This document shows, in pieces, positions 7,940 to 16,916 of a stretch of DNA of 64,000 bases. The position numbers and the translations under genes are program-made. The notes under the pieces were generated by a model. The model was not told the origin of the DNA. It made no database searches and was given only the letters and a program-made list of their open reading frames with translations. The DNA is from an uncultured Bacteroidales bacterium (GTDB taxonomy: Bacteria > Bacteroidota > Bacteroidia > Bacteroidales > UBA932), in contig CALYTI010000004.1 in NCBI GenBank assembly GCA_945487035.1, forward strand, positions 1 to 64,000, written 5' to 3'. The number at the start of each line of letters is the position of its first letter. Within the stretch, counting starts at the first letter, position 1.

Positions 7940-9463
7940 TTAATCGAATGTTGTTTCGTTTTTGTCATCAACCCAGTCGCTCGTTTCGAAGAATAGCACT
8001 CCGGAGTTAGGGTTGTAGTGTATGTTGACTACTATCTGGACGTCCTGATTGCGGCGGATCTGCTCCAGCGGCACAGGGATTCCGTATTTGTTGATATAAT
8101 TCAAGGAAGGGATGTTTTTGTCGAAATAGACGGAAGCACCTTCAAGCTGAATGTCGTTATCATCAACAAGATCCTCCTTAAGCTGAAAGACTTTCCAATA
8201 ACGGCTATCATTAGTTTTACTACTACTAGATGCAGCAACTTTTGTTGAATTTGCATACATGTAATAATTGCCAGAATAGAATCTAAAACCTTTGGAACGA
8301 GTATAGCCATCATTTGAAACTGAGGTTCCTGAGTCCAAAGTCACGTTTGTACGATTAATTATAATAGTATTAGCTCCTGATGCACAATTTGTTATTACAT
8401 TATTTGTCGTACCAGTGAAAGTCCAAAGATAATTATCGAAATTACTTTTCGCTAAGATCTCATCTACAGTCTCACTGCTAAGACTTAATGTACCATTGTT
8501 ATTATACAGGTAATATTTGTTACTATATGATTGAATTAAACAACGGCCTGCAGAAGACAACGAACCCCGAGCAGTCACTTCTGCACCTCGGGAATATACA
8601 ACATTGTCCTGAACCTTCGCACTGGTCGTACCATTCGGAAACAACCCGCCGACAATCCGGAAGCCGAGGTTAGCGGCGCCTTTGGTGGCAGTTTCATACA
8701 TATACTGCTGAAGATAAATACGTTCACCACCTTGAGGGATAGTATCAGTGACTGTTTCTCCAGCCGAATGAGCATAAGGCCTAAACTCACCGAAATCAGC
8801 AGCCAAAGGAATTGAATAATCAGATTGCTCAAATAAATAGCCAATATTCGGATTTCTCTTTGAAAGAATCAAATCCTTCAGTATTATCGTATTGTTCGTA
8901 GTATTATTTCGGACAGTAATGGTGAGTTTCGCGCAGGTTCGCACAAGTGCGGCTGAAACCTTATTGGTTCCCGCACCGACTGAAAGGCTGACAGAAGTGG
9001 ACAAAGGCATACCCTGGGTGGAATCTCCATACGGAGGCTCGTAATTCACAACTGTCGGAAGCACATACTTCAAAAAAGCATCATCAATTGCCTTGCCGCC
9101 AACGCGATAATCAGTCGGCAAAGTACTGTCCACCGGCAGATTAGCCACCAGGTAAAGCGTGCAGGCACCGCGAGGGATATTCTTGAAAGTAGCGGTAGCC
9201 GTAGATCCGGTACCCGAGATAGTGCACTCAGCATCATCCTGACAAAGGTAGCCCTCAACCTTAGTACCATATACCAGCCAGATATGAAGATTCTTCATCA
9301 CATCCCCGTCAGAAGCCGTCCCAAGCTTGGTTTGAGGCTTTGCAGAGATATTGATGGCAATATTTGAAGGACCAGTCGCCTCCTCCCTGTCTCCCTGAAG
9401 TTCATTCAGACAGGACGTGAGGAAAAGAAGGCCAATGGCCAATATGTTGAGACATTTTTTCAT
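7940..9463 (-). CDS. Fimbrial lipoprotein (FimB/Mfa2-like or minor subunit)
   Basis: SPII signal LLFLTSC; operon context; QTKLG motif. Confidence 0.65.
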   Translation of the reverse strand: MKKCLNILAIGLLFLTSCLNELQGDREEATGPSNIAINISAKPQTKLGTASDGDVMKNLHIWLVYGTKVEGYLCQDDAECTISGTGSTATATFKNIPRGACTLYLVANLPVDSTLPTDYRVGGKAIDDAFLKYVLPTVVNYEPPYGDSTQGMPLSTSVSLSVGAGTNKVSAALVRTCAKLTITVRNNTTNNTIILKDLILSKRNPNIGYLFEQSDYSIPLAADFGEFRPYAHSAGETVTDTIPQGGERIYLQQYMYETATKGAANLGFRIVGGLFPNGTTSAKVQDNVVYSRGAEVTARGSLSSAGRCLIQSYSNKYYLYNNNGTLSLSSETVDEILAKSNFDNYLWTFTGTTNNVITNCASGANTIIINRTNVTLDSGTSVSNDGYTRSKGFRFYSGNYYMYANSTKVAASSSSKTNDSRYWKVFQLKEDLVDDNDIQLEGASVYFDKNIPSLNYINKYGIPVPLEQIRRNQDVQIVVNIHYNPNSGVLFFETSDWVDDKNETTFD

Positions 9464-10494
9464 AAGATATGAATATCTTCATTGATTTCTACAGGCTCCC
9501 AATCCTTAATCGTAATTTCCACATCAATCTTTGACTGAGAAATGATAAAGGTATAGCTGTAAATGACACCGGGTTCCCATTGCACTTCAGGAAGAGTAAT
9601 CTCATTAACAGCATCCCCGCCCTCACTGGTAGTAAAAAACACCTTGGTCGGACCCTTGGCACCGCTGCTGCTCTGAGGGATAGCCATCACAACATTGTCT
9701 GGTCCATCAAAAATAGGTGTCGCAGCATGAGCTTCATCAAGTTTATAGAAAGGCTTGCTTCCGGTCCACTGATAATACTTTGTGGATGCATCATAATTCT
9801 CTGCAATCCAAATCATCGTAGCCGCATCAAAATCCCCGTCAGGATGGGTATAAAGCACCGTTCCGTTAGGTATAATGCCACTCACAGCAAAAGAAGTGAC
9901 ATTGTCTGTACGTCTGTCATCAACATCCGGGCTATTTTTGAAACCTATACTGAAACTCAGACCTGCCAGAGCGTGGGTGAAAGACATCGGAACCCTATGG
10001 GAAATGACAGCCTCATTAGCCTGTCCCTTCCAGAACGCAAACATAAGGTCTTCGTTACCGGATGCAACCTTGTAGTCAATACTTATCAAATCCACCGAAG
10101 AAGAGTTGAGCACATTGAAGGCAGAGCCGCTGTAAGGATGATAGGCCCTGAAACGGTAGAACTGGTTAATGCTCCAATATGCAAGGTTGTCATACTCCCA
10201 AGAGTCTGTCCGGTAAGAGACAGCTACAGCATCGGTAGAAAGGAAAACATTGGTACCGGTCTCAGAGCGCGGATCCTGAGCATACAGCCCGTAAATACCG
10301 AAAGGCTTGGATCTCATATTTTCCGTAGTGGACAGGACAGTGTTCTCCCCTGCGCCTGCCTTGGTAGATACAAGCGCACTTTGAGCTGTGGAAGCGAAAG
10401 AAATAGCGACTCCACGCTGCTGCGACGGCTTTTGGCAGGCCGCCAGAGCAAGCAGAGTCAAAGCCAATGACAAAAACTTATCCTTAAATCCCAT
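9460..10494 (-). CDS. Fimbrillin-family lipoprotein
   Basis: Start at MGFKDKFLSLALTLLALAAC; STKAG motif; Mfa-like FTHALAGLSFSIGF. Confidence 0.65.
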   Translation of the reverse strand: MGFKDKFLSLALTLLALAACQKPSQQRGVAISFASTAQSALVSTKAGAGENTVLSTTENMRSKPFGIYGLYAQDPRSETGTNVFLSTDAVAVSYRTDSWEYDNLAYWSINQFYRFRAYHPYSGSAFNVLNSSSVDLISIDYKVASGNEDLMFAFWKGQANEAVISHRVPMSFTHALAGLSFSIGFKNSPDVDDRRTDNVTSFAVSGIIPNGTVLYTHPDGDFDAATMIWIAENYDASTKYYQWTGSKPFYKLDEAHAATPIFDGPDNVVMAIPQSSSGAKGPTKVFFTTSEGGDAVNEITLPEVQWEPGVIYSYTFIISQSKIDVEITIKDWEPVEINEDIHIL

Positions 10495-11362
10495 CTCTTT
10501 CAATCTTAATGTTGAGATCACCCATAATGGTAATCTTGTAAACTGCACATTTCCCACCTCTCAAAAACAGCGGCTTTTCCGCCTTCAGTACCTGATTTTT
10601 GAGAACGGATTCACCGGTCTCTATGTCACAGGTCAGTTCCCATACAGCAAGGCCGTTCTGAGGAATGAGGTACCGGGCAGGAGACAATTCAATTTCTCCG
10701 TCAGTGATGAGGGCATCATCCTCCCAAAATACCAGTTCTCCGCTTTCTGCTGCCTCGGACCACTGCACAGAAGGGTAAGAAGCAAAACTGGCCTTGGAAG
10801 CGATATTGCTAAGACTCAGGCTCTTTACTCTTACGTTGGTGGAGAAGGTCAGATTGGTGCGCACATAAACCCGCAATGAAGCCAAGGCGTGCTCAAATGA
10901 AAGCGGGAGTTCTATCACTTTGCTTCCCTTTTCCAAATCCACCCTGGACACAGAGTAGAGCAAATCCACATCCTCATCCAAAGCATAATCCGAAGCGCTG
11001 ATTCCGCTCTGAGGAGTAAAACTCATCCTTTCAGCAGGGCTGGCTGCATAAAAGGTCAACTCCTCATTGCTCCTTTTCCAAGCCAAATCTTCAGCGACTT
11101 TCCACAATCCGTCTCCGATAGGATAAGCATCAACACCGTTCAACAGGCTCTCACCCTTGGAATTGAAAGCCCAAAGGCGGATAATCTGCTCTGCCGGGAA
11201 GGCCTTGTCCTCCGAATCGGCTATTTTGGTATTCGGGAGTACAACAGGCCTGAAGAGAATCTCCAAAGTGTCAGTCTGAATTGCAGGATTATTCTTGATG
11301 CAGGACAACAGGCAGCCTACACCAAGAATAACAGCAGCTATTTTCAACACTTTGCTTCCCAT
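10484..11362 (-). CDS. Fimbrillin-family lipoprotein
   Basis: SPII signal GCLLSC; LSFEHALASLRVYVRT; NTKIAD motif. Confidence 0.65.
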   Translation of the reverse strand: MGSKVLKIAAVILGVGCLLSCIKNNPAIQTDTLEILFRPVVLPNTKIADSEDKAFPAEQIIRLWAFNSKGESLLNGVDAYPIGDGLWKVAEDLAWKRSNEELTFYAASPAERMSFTPQSGISASDYALDEDVDLLYSVSRVDLEKGSKVIELPLSFEHALASLRVYVRTNLTFSTNVRVKSLSLSNIASKASFASYPSVQWSEAAESGELVFWEDDALITDGEIELSPARYLIPQNGLAVWELTCDIETGESVLKNQVLKAEKPLFLRGGKCAVYKITIMGDLNIKIERDGI

Positions 11363-11382
11363 AGCAATAAATCAATATATAC

Positions 11383-12381
11383 TTATTCTATCTCTATGCC
11401 GACACCATCAGCAAAAGTCCAAGTACTTGCAGATGCATCAAACAAAATCGGGAACATACCGGCACCGACTTTGAGTGTATAGGTAACGTGGGTTCCCATA
11501 GACCAGATACCCGAACGGAAGTCCTTTACGAAATAGAGAGTCACAGGGCCTTCATTATTGACGGTAGCATTCTTAAAACTCTTGTAACTGATGGACAGAT
11601 ACGCCTCTGAACGGATGGACTGCGGTATCATCACTTTGTCGATTACCCAGAAAGCATCAGTCAACTTCATTCCCTTGCTGTCCTCATAGATTACATAATC
11701 GGATGCGGGATTTGAAAGATTGGACCAGCTTTCAGCAGATGTACCTCCCTTCTGATAATCTCCCTTGGTATAGTAACCTCCTATTGCAAGTTTGGTGACA
11801 TAGATTGAATCAGCATCGGAGAGGTCAGATTCCGCAATACGGAAAGTAATCTTGCTGAGCTTCTGCCTGAAATGTGTAGGCACACCGGTAAAACCTGCAA
11901 AGCTTTCGTTCTTTACCTTGTCCTTGGCTATGTCGGCAACCAGGATAAGCTGATCACTCATTCCGCTTTGGGTAATGTCCCAACCGCTAACACTAACGCC
12001 CTCATTAGTAATCACTACTCCCTTATCTTTGAGAGCAGCAGGAGAATAAGAGAAGAAAGTCAGTTTCTTGCCATCTTCCCAGAAGTATTTTTTCTCGGTG
12101 GACCAATAGGTATCTTTGAACTTAACCTCTTCAGGGCCGAACTTGAGAGTTGAAGAAGCATAGTCTGTATCCCAGTCCTTACTGGAGTCCAATTCATAAG
12201 CACTTGACATAAAGGTGCTTGTGGTAGGGAATGCAGAAGCGGCCTTAGTCTGGGCGACAGGCGAAGACACCACGTTATAGGCTACGCGACTCCGTTCTTC
12301 CCATTCCCGGACTTCGTTCTTGGTACAGGAAGCGGACAAAGCGCAAGCTAAAATCAAATATGTCAGTACTCTTCTATTCAT
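11383..12381 (-). CDS. Fimbrillin-family lipoprotein (Mfa_like_1)
   Basis: MNRRVLTYLILACALSASCTKNEV; FRQKLSKITFRI; QTKAAS. Confidence 0.8.
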   Translation of the reverse strand: MNRRVLTYLILACALSASCTKNEVREWEERSRVAYNVVSSPVAQTKAASAFPTTSTFMSSAYELDSSKDWDTDYASSTLKFGPEEVKFKDTYWSTEKKYFWEDGKKLTFFSYSPAALKDKGVVITNEGVSVSGWDITQSGMSDQLILVADIAKDKVKNESFAGFTGVPTHFRQKLSKITFRIAESDLSDADSIYVTKLAIGGYYTKGDYQKGGTSAESWSNLSNPASDYVIYEDSKGMKLTDAFWVIDKVMIPQSIRSEAYLSISYKSFKNATVNNEGPVTLYFVKDFRSGIWSMGTHVTYTLKVGAGMFPILFDASASTWTFADGVGIEIE

Positions 12382-12386
12382 AACAA

Positions 12387-13487
12387 TCAAATAATCACAC
12401 TGAATTCCGAATCGCTCCACTCTTCCTGGTCCGGTGCCCAGGTAATGAGGTCAGCCTGACGGTTGAAGGTGATTCTTACCTTTATCTGGCGATTGATGTT
12501 TATTTTGTTCGCACTGCTCTGGAAAAGGTCATAGAGACTTACATAAGCGGTTTTCTGAACATCGCTGGTACCGCCAGAAGTGTAAGACCTTTGCGTATAA
12601 ACCAGTTTCAGATGCGGCACTGTGCTCGGATCGGCTTCGCCGGGATTCGCGAAGGTCTGAGGCAGGAGCATAATATGGGAGAGGCCTCCTGTTACCGGAG
12701 TCATCGATGATGTGCTGTATAAGACCTCCTTTCCGCTACCATTGTACCAGGTATATGATGAGGCGACGGCGCTTCCGTCCGGAATCCAGGCTCCGATTTT
12801 GGCAACTGCGGTTCCTACATCGTAGGATGAGTAGTAAGTGCCTTTCTGGATGAGCTTGCAGATTTGTATTTCATTGACTATGAAGACAACGTCTCCGTCC
12901 TGATAACTTCCGTTGTGTCCGTTGGCGTAGTCTTCGAAGGTGTTGAATTCGAAGCCGACAATCTGAGAGAGTTTGTGGCGGAATATGGTCGGGACTCCGG
13001 TGTAGAGACCGACATTCTGGTTTGAGGTCTGTTCTGTCTGCACATCGGCGACCATAATGTCGATGTTCTGGTTGGCGTTCACATCCCAGCCGGTGATGGT
13101 TATACCGGTATCTTTGTCTATTTTGGTTTTTGGCTGAATTGCCGCAGGGCTGTAGGAGAGGAAGTTGAGCTTTCCTGTGTGTGGCCAGTAGTAGGAGCGG
13201 GTGGCGTCTTTCCAGAGGCCGTCAACATAGGAGATGGTGGCGTTTTCGATGTAGGCTTTGGCTTCGGAGTGGTTTGCAGCCCAGGTTTTTCCGTCTTCAA
13301 GGTAGAATGCGCTTGAAACGAATGGTACATTGGTAGGATATTCTCCTGCCGCTTTTGTTTGGTTGTATTGGACGACATTATAGCAGATCTGCGCCTGGGT
13401 AGGCTCTGACTGCTCTACCTTGGTGCAGGAGAGCGGCAGGGTTGCGAAGCATAGGCTCCAAATTGCTATTTTACCGAATCGTTTCAT
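12387..13487 (-). CDS. Fimbrillin-family lipoprotein (Mfa_like_1)
   Basis: Start taken at MKRFGKIAIWSL; GVPTIFRHKLSQIVGF; QTKAAG. Confidence 0.8.
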   Translation of the reverse strand: MKRFGKIAIWSLCFATLPLSCTKVEQSEPTQAQICYNVVQYNQTKAAGEYPTNVPFVSSAFYLEDGKTWAANHSEAKAYIENATISYVDGLWKDATRSYYWPHTGKLNFLSYSPAAIQPKTKIDKDTGITITGWDVNANQNIDIMVADVQTEQTSNQNVGLYTGVPTIFRHKLSQIVGFEFNTFEDYANGHNGSYQDGDVVFIVNEIQICKLIQKGTYYSSYDVGTAVAKIGAWIPDGSAVASSYTWYNGSGKEVLYSTSSMTPVTGGLSHIMLLPQTFANPGEADPSTVPHLKLVYTQRSYTSGGTSDVQKTAYVSLYDLFQSSANKININRQIKVRITFNRQADLITWAPDQEEWSDSEFSVII

Positions 13488-13502
13488 CTCTTTCATTTTT
13501 GG

Positions 13503-13532
13503 ACCCATCGGGACGGTCAAGTCCCGGTGGGT
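13503..13532. promoter_or_regulatory. Intra-operon hairpin H1
   Basis: ACCCAtCGGGAC-ggtcaa-GTCCCGgTGGGT between two fimbrillin genes. Confidence 0.75.
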
Positions 13533-13548
13533 AAGGGGATTAGTTGAT

Positions 13549-14673
13549 TTAAACCCCTGTTGAAGTAACATCATCCCAGTTTTCAACTGAAGGAGCCCAG
13601 TAAATCTGGTTGAGGTCAACAGTAATAGTGAAGGAATATTTCTTGTTGATCCCCCAAGATTGAGTTGCAGAATAAATATTGAAACTCTGAACTACAGTCT
13701 CATCAGAATAATCTGATGCAGAAGTGTAAGAACGGATTACATAGGTAATCTCGATCTTCTTGTTATCATTTTCTGCAAAAATCTGAGGACGAACAAGAAG
13801 GTAACCGTTTGTATTGATATCTCCTGAGCTTAATGCAACTGCAGTGGTATTGAACTCAGAGGCATTTCCCTGAGCAAGAGTGGCCTCTTCATTATTATAC
13901 CAGGTATAATCCGTTCCCTCAGAACTTGTAAGAGGAAACCAAACACCAATGTTAATATTTGAAGGTTCAATTCCAGAAGAGAATGAACCTTTGGTAACAA
14001 TTTTCTGAAGCTCAATCTTCTTGAGGAAGAAGAGCTTTGAACCAGCCTGAGGGAGGTTATTTTCATCAAGATTTCTGAAATCTTCTTTTGTTTTGATAGA
14101 GAACTTTACAATCTGAGCAAGTTTGTGACGGAATACTGTAGGAACTCCGGTATAACCACCATGGCTTCCGTTAGCAGTTTGATTATCAACCCTGTCGGCA
14201 ATCATAATATCAACTTTCTGGTGTGCATCAACATCCCAATTTGGAATCTTGATTTCTGCCATTGCATCATCTGCAGGGGCGCAAGTCACTGTTTCACTCA
14301 ATTCAGCATATGGACTATAAGACATAAAAGTCAAATATCCCTGCTTTGGCCAGTAATACTTAGGATCGGTTGTCCACGCAGAACCATTGGTCGCTGAAGT
14401 TGGATTCGACACCTTAGCATTGTCAATATACTTAGGAGCCGCTTTGCTATAACCATCTTCAGTGGTGTAGAAGAAAGCAAAAGTACCGAAAGGTCTGTCA
14501 GTTGGATACGTGGCACTATTGTCAAAAGTACCCGCTTTCGTTGCAGCCTTGTCTACAACAGCCTGGAAAGTAATTTCCTGATCAATATTCACAGGCTTCA
14601 CCTCATTTTTCGTGCATGCTGCAAGTGCTACACAAGCAGCAAGCGCAATAATGATGTTCTTTTTCATAAGCAT
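13549..14673 (-). CDS. Fimbrillin-family lipoprotein (Mfa_like_1), tandem paralogue
   Basis: LAACVALAACTKNEVKPVNIDQEITFQAVVDKAATKAG; VPTVFRHKLAQIVKF. Confidence 0.85.
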   Translation of the reverse strand: MLMKKNIIIALAACVALAACTKNEVKPVNIDQEITFQAVVDKAATKAGTFDNSATYPTDRPFGTFAFFYTTEDGYSKAAPKYIDNAKVSNPTSATNGSAWTTDPKYYWPKQGYLTFMSYSPYAELSETVTCAPADDAMAEIKIPNWDVDAHQKVDIMIADRVDNQTANGSHGGYTGVPTVFRHKLAQIVKFSIKTKEDFRNLDENNLPQAGSKLFFLKKIELQKIVTKGSFSSGIEPSNINIGVWFPLTSSEGTDYTWYNNEEATLAQGNASEFNTTAVALSSGDINTNGYLLVRPQIFAENDNKKIEITYVIRSYTSASDYSDETVVQSFNIYSATQSWGINKKYSFTITVDLNQIYWAPSVENWDDVTSTGV

Positions 14674-14694
14674 TATTTGTTATATTATCTTTGG

Positions 14695-14724
14695 ACCCAA
14701 CGGGACGGTCAGGTCCCGGTGGGT
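14695..14724. promoter_or_regulatory. Intra-operon hairpin H2 (near-identical to H1)
   Basis: ACCCAaCGGGAC-ggtcag-GTCCCGgTGGGT between tandem fimbrillin paralogues. Confidence 0.75.
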
Positions 14725-14734
14725 AAAATTTTTA

Positions 14735-15847
14735 TTAGAAGGAAACTGTTGTTGTAGAGCCGGACTCCCATTCAACAACTGAAGGTGCCCAGTAAATCTG
14801 GTTAAGAGACACTGTGATGTTGTAAGTGTACTTCTTGTTGATTTCCCATTTTTCTGAGACTGACTTAAGGGCAACGGTCTGCTCCACAGTCTCGTCTGAA
14901 TACTGTGTTGTCTCAGTTCCCCAGAAGGTACGGATAGTGTATTTCAACTTCAGATACTCTACGCTTGTATCCTGAGCAGAAGCACTAGCTTTCTCTGTCA
15001 TTTCCTGCGGAAGAACAAGGAGATAATCGTTAGCTATAGTCTTAGGAGAAGTAAACGCATCTGCAGCAAAAAGACTCTCTGTATCAGTCGTTGATTTATA
15101 CCACACATAAGGTGTATTAATCCTGTCATTAGTCTTTTCCCAAGTACCGATATTGGATTGACTTGGCTGGTTTGTACCGTTAAAAGAACCTATGTAGGCA
15201 ATATTGCCTATTTCAATCTCATTAAGATAGAAGAACTTGTCACCTACAGCGGGAGCACCAGGAGTGCCGGTTGAATAAGCCTTGTCTGTCTTGATAGTGA
15301 AGTCAACCACCTGAGCAAGCTTATGACGGAAAACAGTCGGCACACCATTGTACCCTGAACCATTTGCATCGGTAGTGTTGGAAGTCTGGTTATCAATTCT
15401 GTCTGCAACCATCACATCAACAGTCTGATTAGCATCCACATCATAGTTTGTAATCTTGAAGCCATCGCTAAAATCACAAGACACAAGATTATTGAGCGTT
15501 TCGTATGGACTGTAAGAATAGAAGGTCAATTTACCCTGCTTTGGCCAGTAATACTTCGGACTGGTTGTCCAGTTGTTTCCATCTGATCCGGCAGTGTAGC
15601 TAACCTCGGCATTGTTGATATAACGGTTAGAAGTGCTGCCAAAAGAGGTTGTATAGAAGAAAGCAAAAGTACCGAAAGGAGTTTCTTTAGGATATGCAGT
15701 TCCATCTACAATCGCTTTCGTTGAAGCTTTGTTGACTACCGCCTGGAAGGTGATCTGCTGATCAGCCACAACAGGCCTAACCTCGTTCTTTGTGCAAGCT
15801 GCAAGTGCTACACAAGCAGCAAGAGCAAGAAAAATAGATCTTTTCAT
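14735..15847 (-). CDS. Fimbrillin-family lipoprotein (Mfa_like_1), tandem paralogue
   Basis: LAACVALAACTKNEVRPVVADQQITFQAVVNKASTKA; VPTVFRHKLAQVVDF. Confidence 0.85.
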   Translation of the reverse strand: MKRSIFLALAACVALAACTKNEVRPVVADQQITFQAVVNKASTKAIVDGTAYPKETPFGTFAFFYTTSFGSTSNRYINNAEVSYTAGSDGNNWTTSPKYYWPKQGKLTFYSYSPYETLNNLVSCDFSDGFKITNYDVDANQTVDVMVADRIDNQTSNTTDANGSGYNGVPTVFRHKLAQVVDFTIKTDKAYSTGTPGAPAVGDKFFYLNEIEIGNIAYIGSFNGTNQPSQSNIGTWEKTNDRINTPYVWYKSTTDTESLFAADAFTSPKTIANDYLLVLPQEMTEKASASAQDTSVEYLKLKYTIRTFWGTETTQYSDETVEQTVALKSVSEKWEINKKYTYNITVSLNQIYWAPSVVEWESGSTTTVSF

Positions 15848-15898
15848 AAATGATAATAGTTAATTGTTAATATTGTTAATGTTTTATAATAATTTCAA

Positions 15899-16915
15899 TT
15901 ACAATTCAATTTCGTGTTCCTCTCTCTCCCAATCATCCACGGTCGGGTCAAATCCCCCACCGCTACCCCCGCTCTCCGGCGGTTTAGGCACCTCAATCTC
16001 ATCATCAATCAGCAGCCAGTGGTGCAGGCGGCAGGCCTCAGACTCAAACAGTTCATTGAGCGAATACTCCCTCTCCAGAATCCTTCCGTCAACAGTCTTC
16101 AGATTGAATTTCACCGACAGCTGATTATCCCTATCCGGAATCCTTCCGAAAGTATTGAACACATTGCACACCACATCATCCCCCTGGTCCGTACTCTTCA
16201 GCAAATCAATATAAATCGACTTGCAGTCATTCATATCCGCCTCGCGGGTATTCAGCTTGGCAGAACCAGCCATACCCGTCAGCACCGCCCTCGCACTGGA
16301 CACATACTCCAGACCCTTCACCCTCACCTGCAGGTAGTAGGACTCCACAACCGACCTCGCCTCCGCCTCAATAGTATAAACTCCCGTATGGTACGGAATG
16401 CTCTCCAGCTCACTTGACGCAACCAGCAGATGGTCAGGCTGATAGCTGATCGGCTCATCCCCATCCGCCTTCAGCGAAAGTGAACGCAGCGCAGCCTCCG
16501 AAAGATTGGAAGTAAACGCCTTGCTCTTCTCCCACGAATCGTAATTCTCAATCTGGGTTGACTCGGTACCGAAAGTATAAATAAGCATCCTGTAGTCACC
16601 AGGCATAATCGAAACCTTACCCTTGATGCCCATACGCCCGCTTCCCGGGTCGGTATAGACATCGTAAATGAAGGAATCTCCCAGCAGCTTGTCCTTCTGA
16701 GTATCGTAGAACAGCACGCGGAACACCTCCGACTCGATAGGAGGAATAGGAATCAGCTCATTGTAGATATCGCAGGTCACATTGAGCACAGCATTGATAT
16801 CCACAGCCACCTGAATATCGGTCTGGAACTCCATATCCTCAAGAGGACGGAACTGGCAGCCTCCCAAAACGAGAGGCAGCAAGGCCATAAGCCCTATGAG
16901 CTTACACTTCTTCAT
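15899..16915 (-). CDS. DUF5119-type / FimB-like fimbrial lipoprotein
   Basis: SPII signal LVLGGC; directly follows the DUF3575 gene, typical of Bacteroidales pilus operons. Confidence 0.65.
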   Translation of the reverse strand: MKKCKLIGLMALLPLVLGGCQFRPLEDMEFQTDIQVAVDINAVLNVTCDIYNELIPIPPIESEVFRVLFYDTQKDKLLGDSFIYDVYTDPGSGRMGIKGKVSIMPGDYRMLIYTFGTESTQIENYDSWEKSKAFTSNLSEAALRSLSLKADGDEPISYQPDHLLVASSELESIPYHTGVYTIEAEARSVVESYYLQVRVKGLEYVSSARAVLTGMAGSAKLNTREADMNDCKSIYIDLLKSTDQGDDVVCNVFNTFGRIPDRDNQLSVKFNLKTVDGRILEREYSLNELFESEACRLHHWLLIDDEIEVPKPPESGGSGGGFDPTVDDWEREEHEIEL

Positions 16916-16916
16916 T

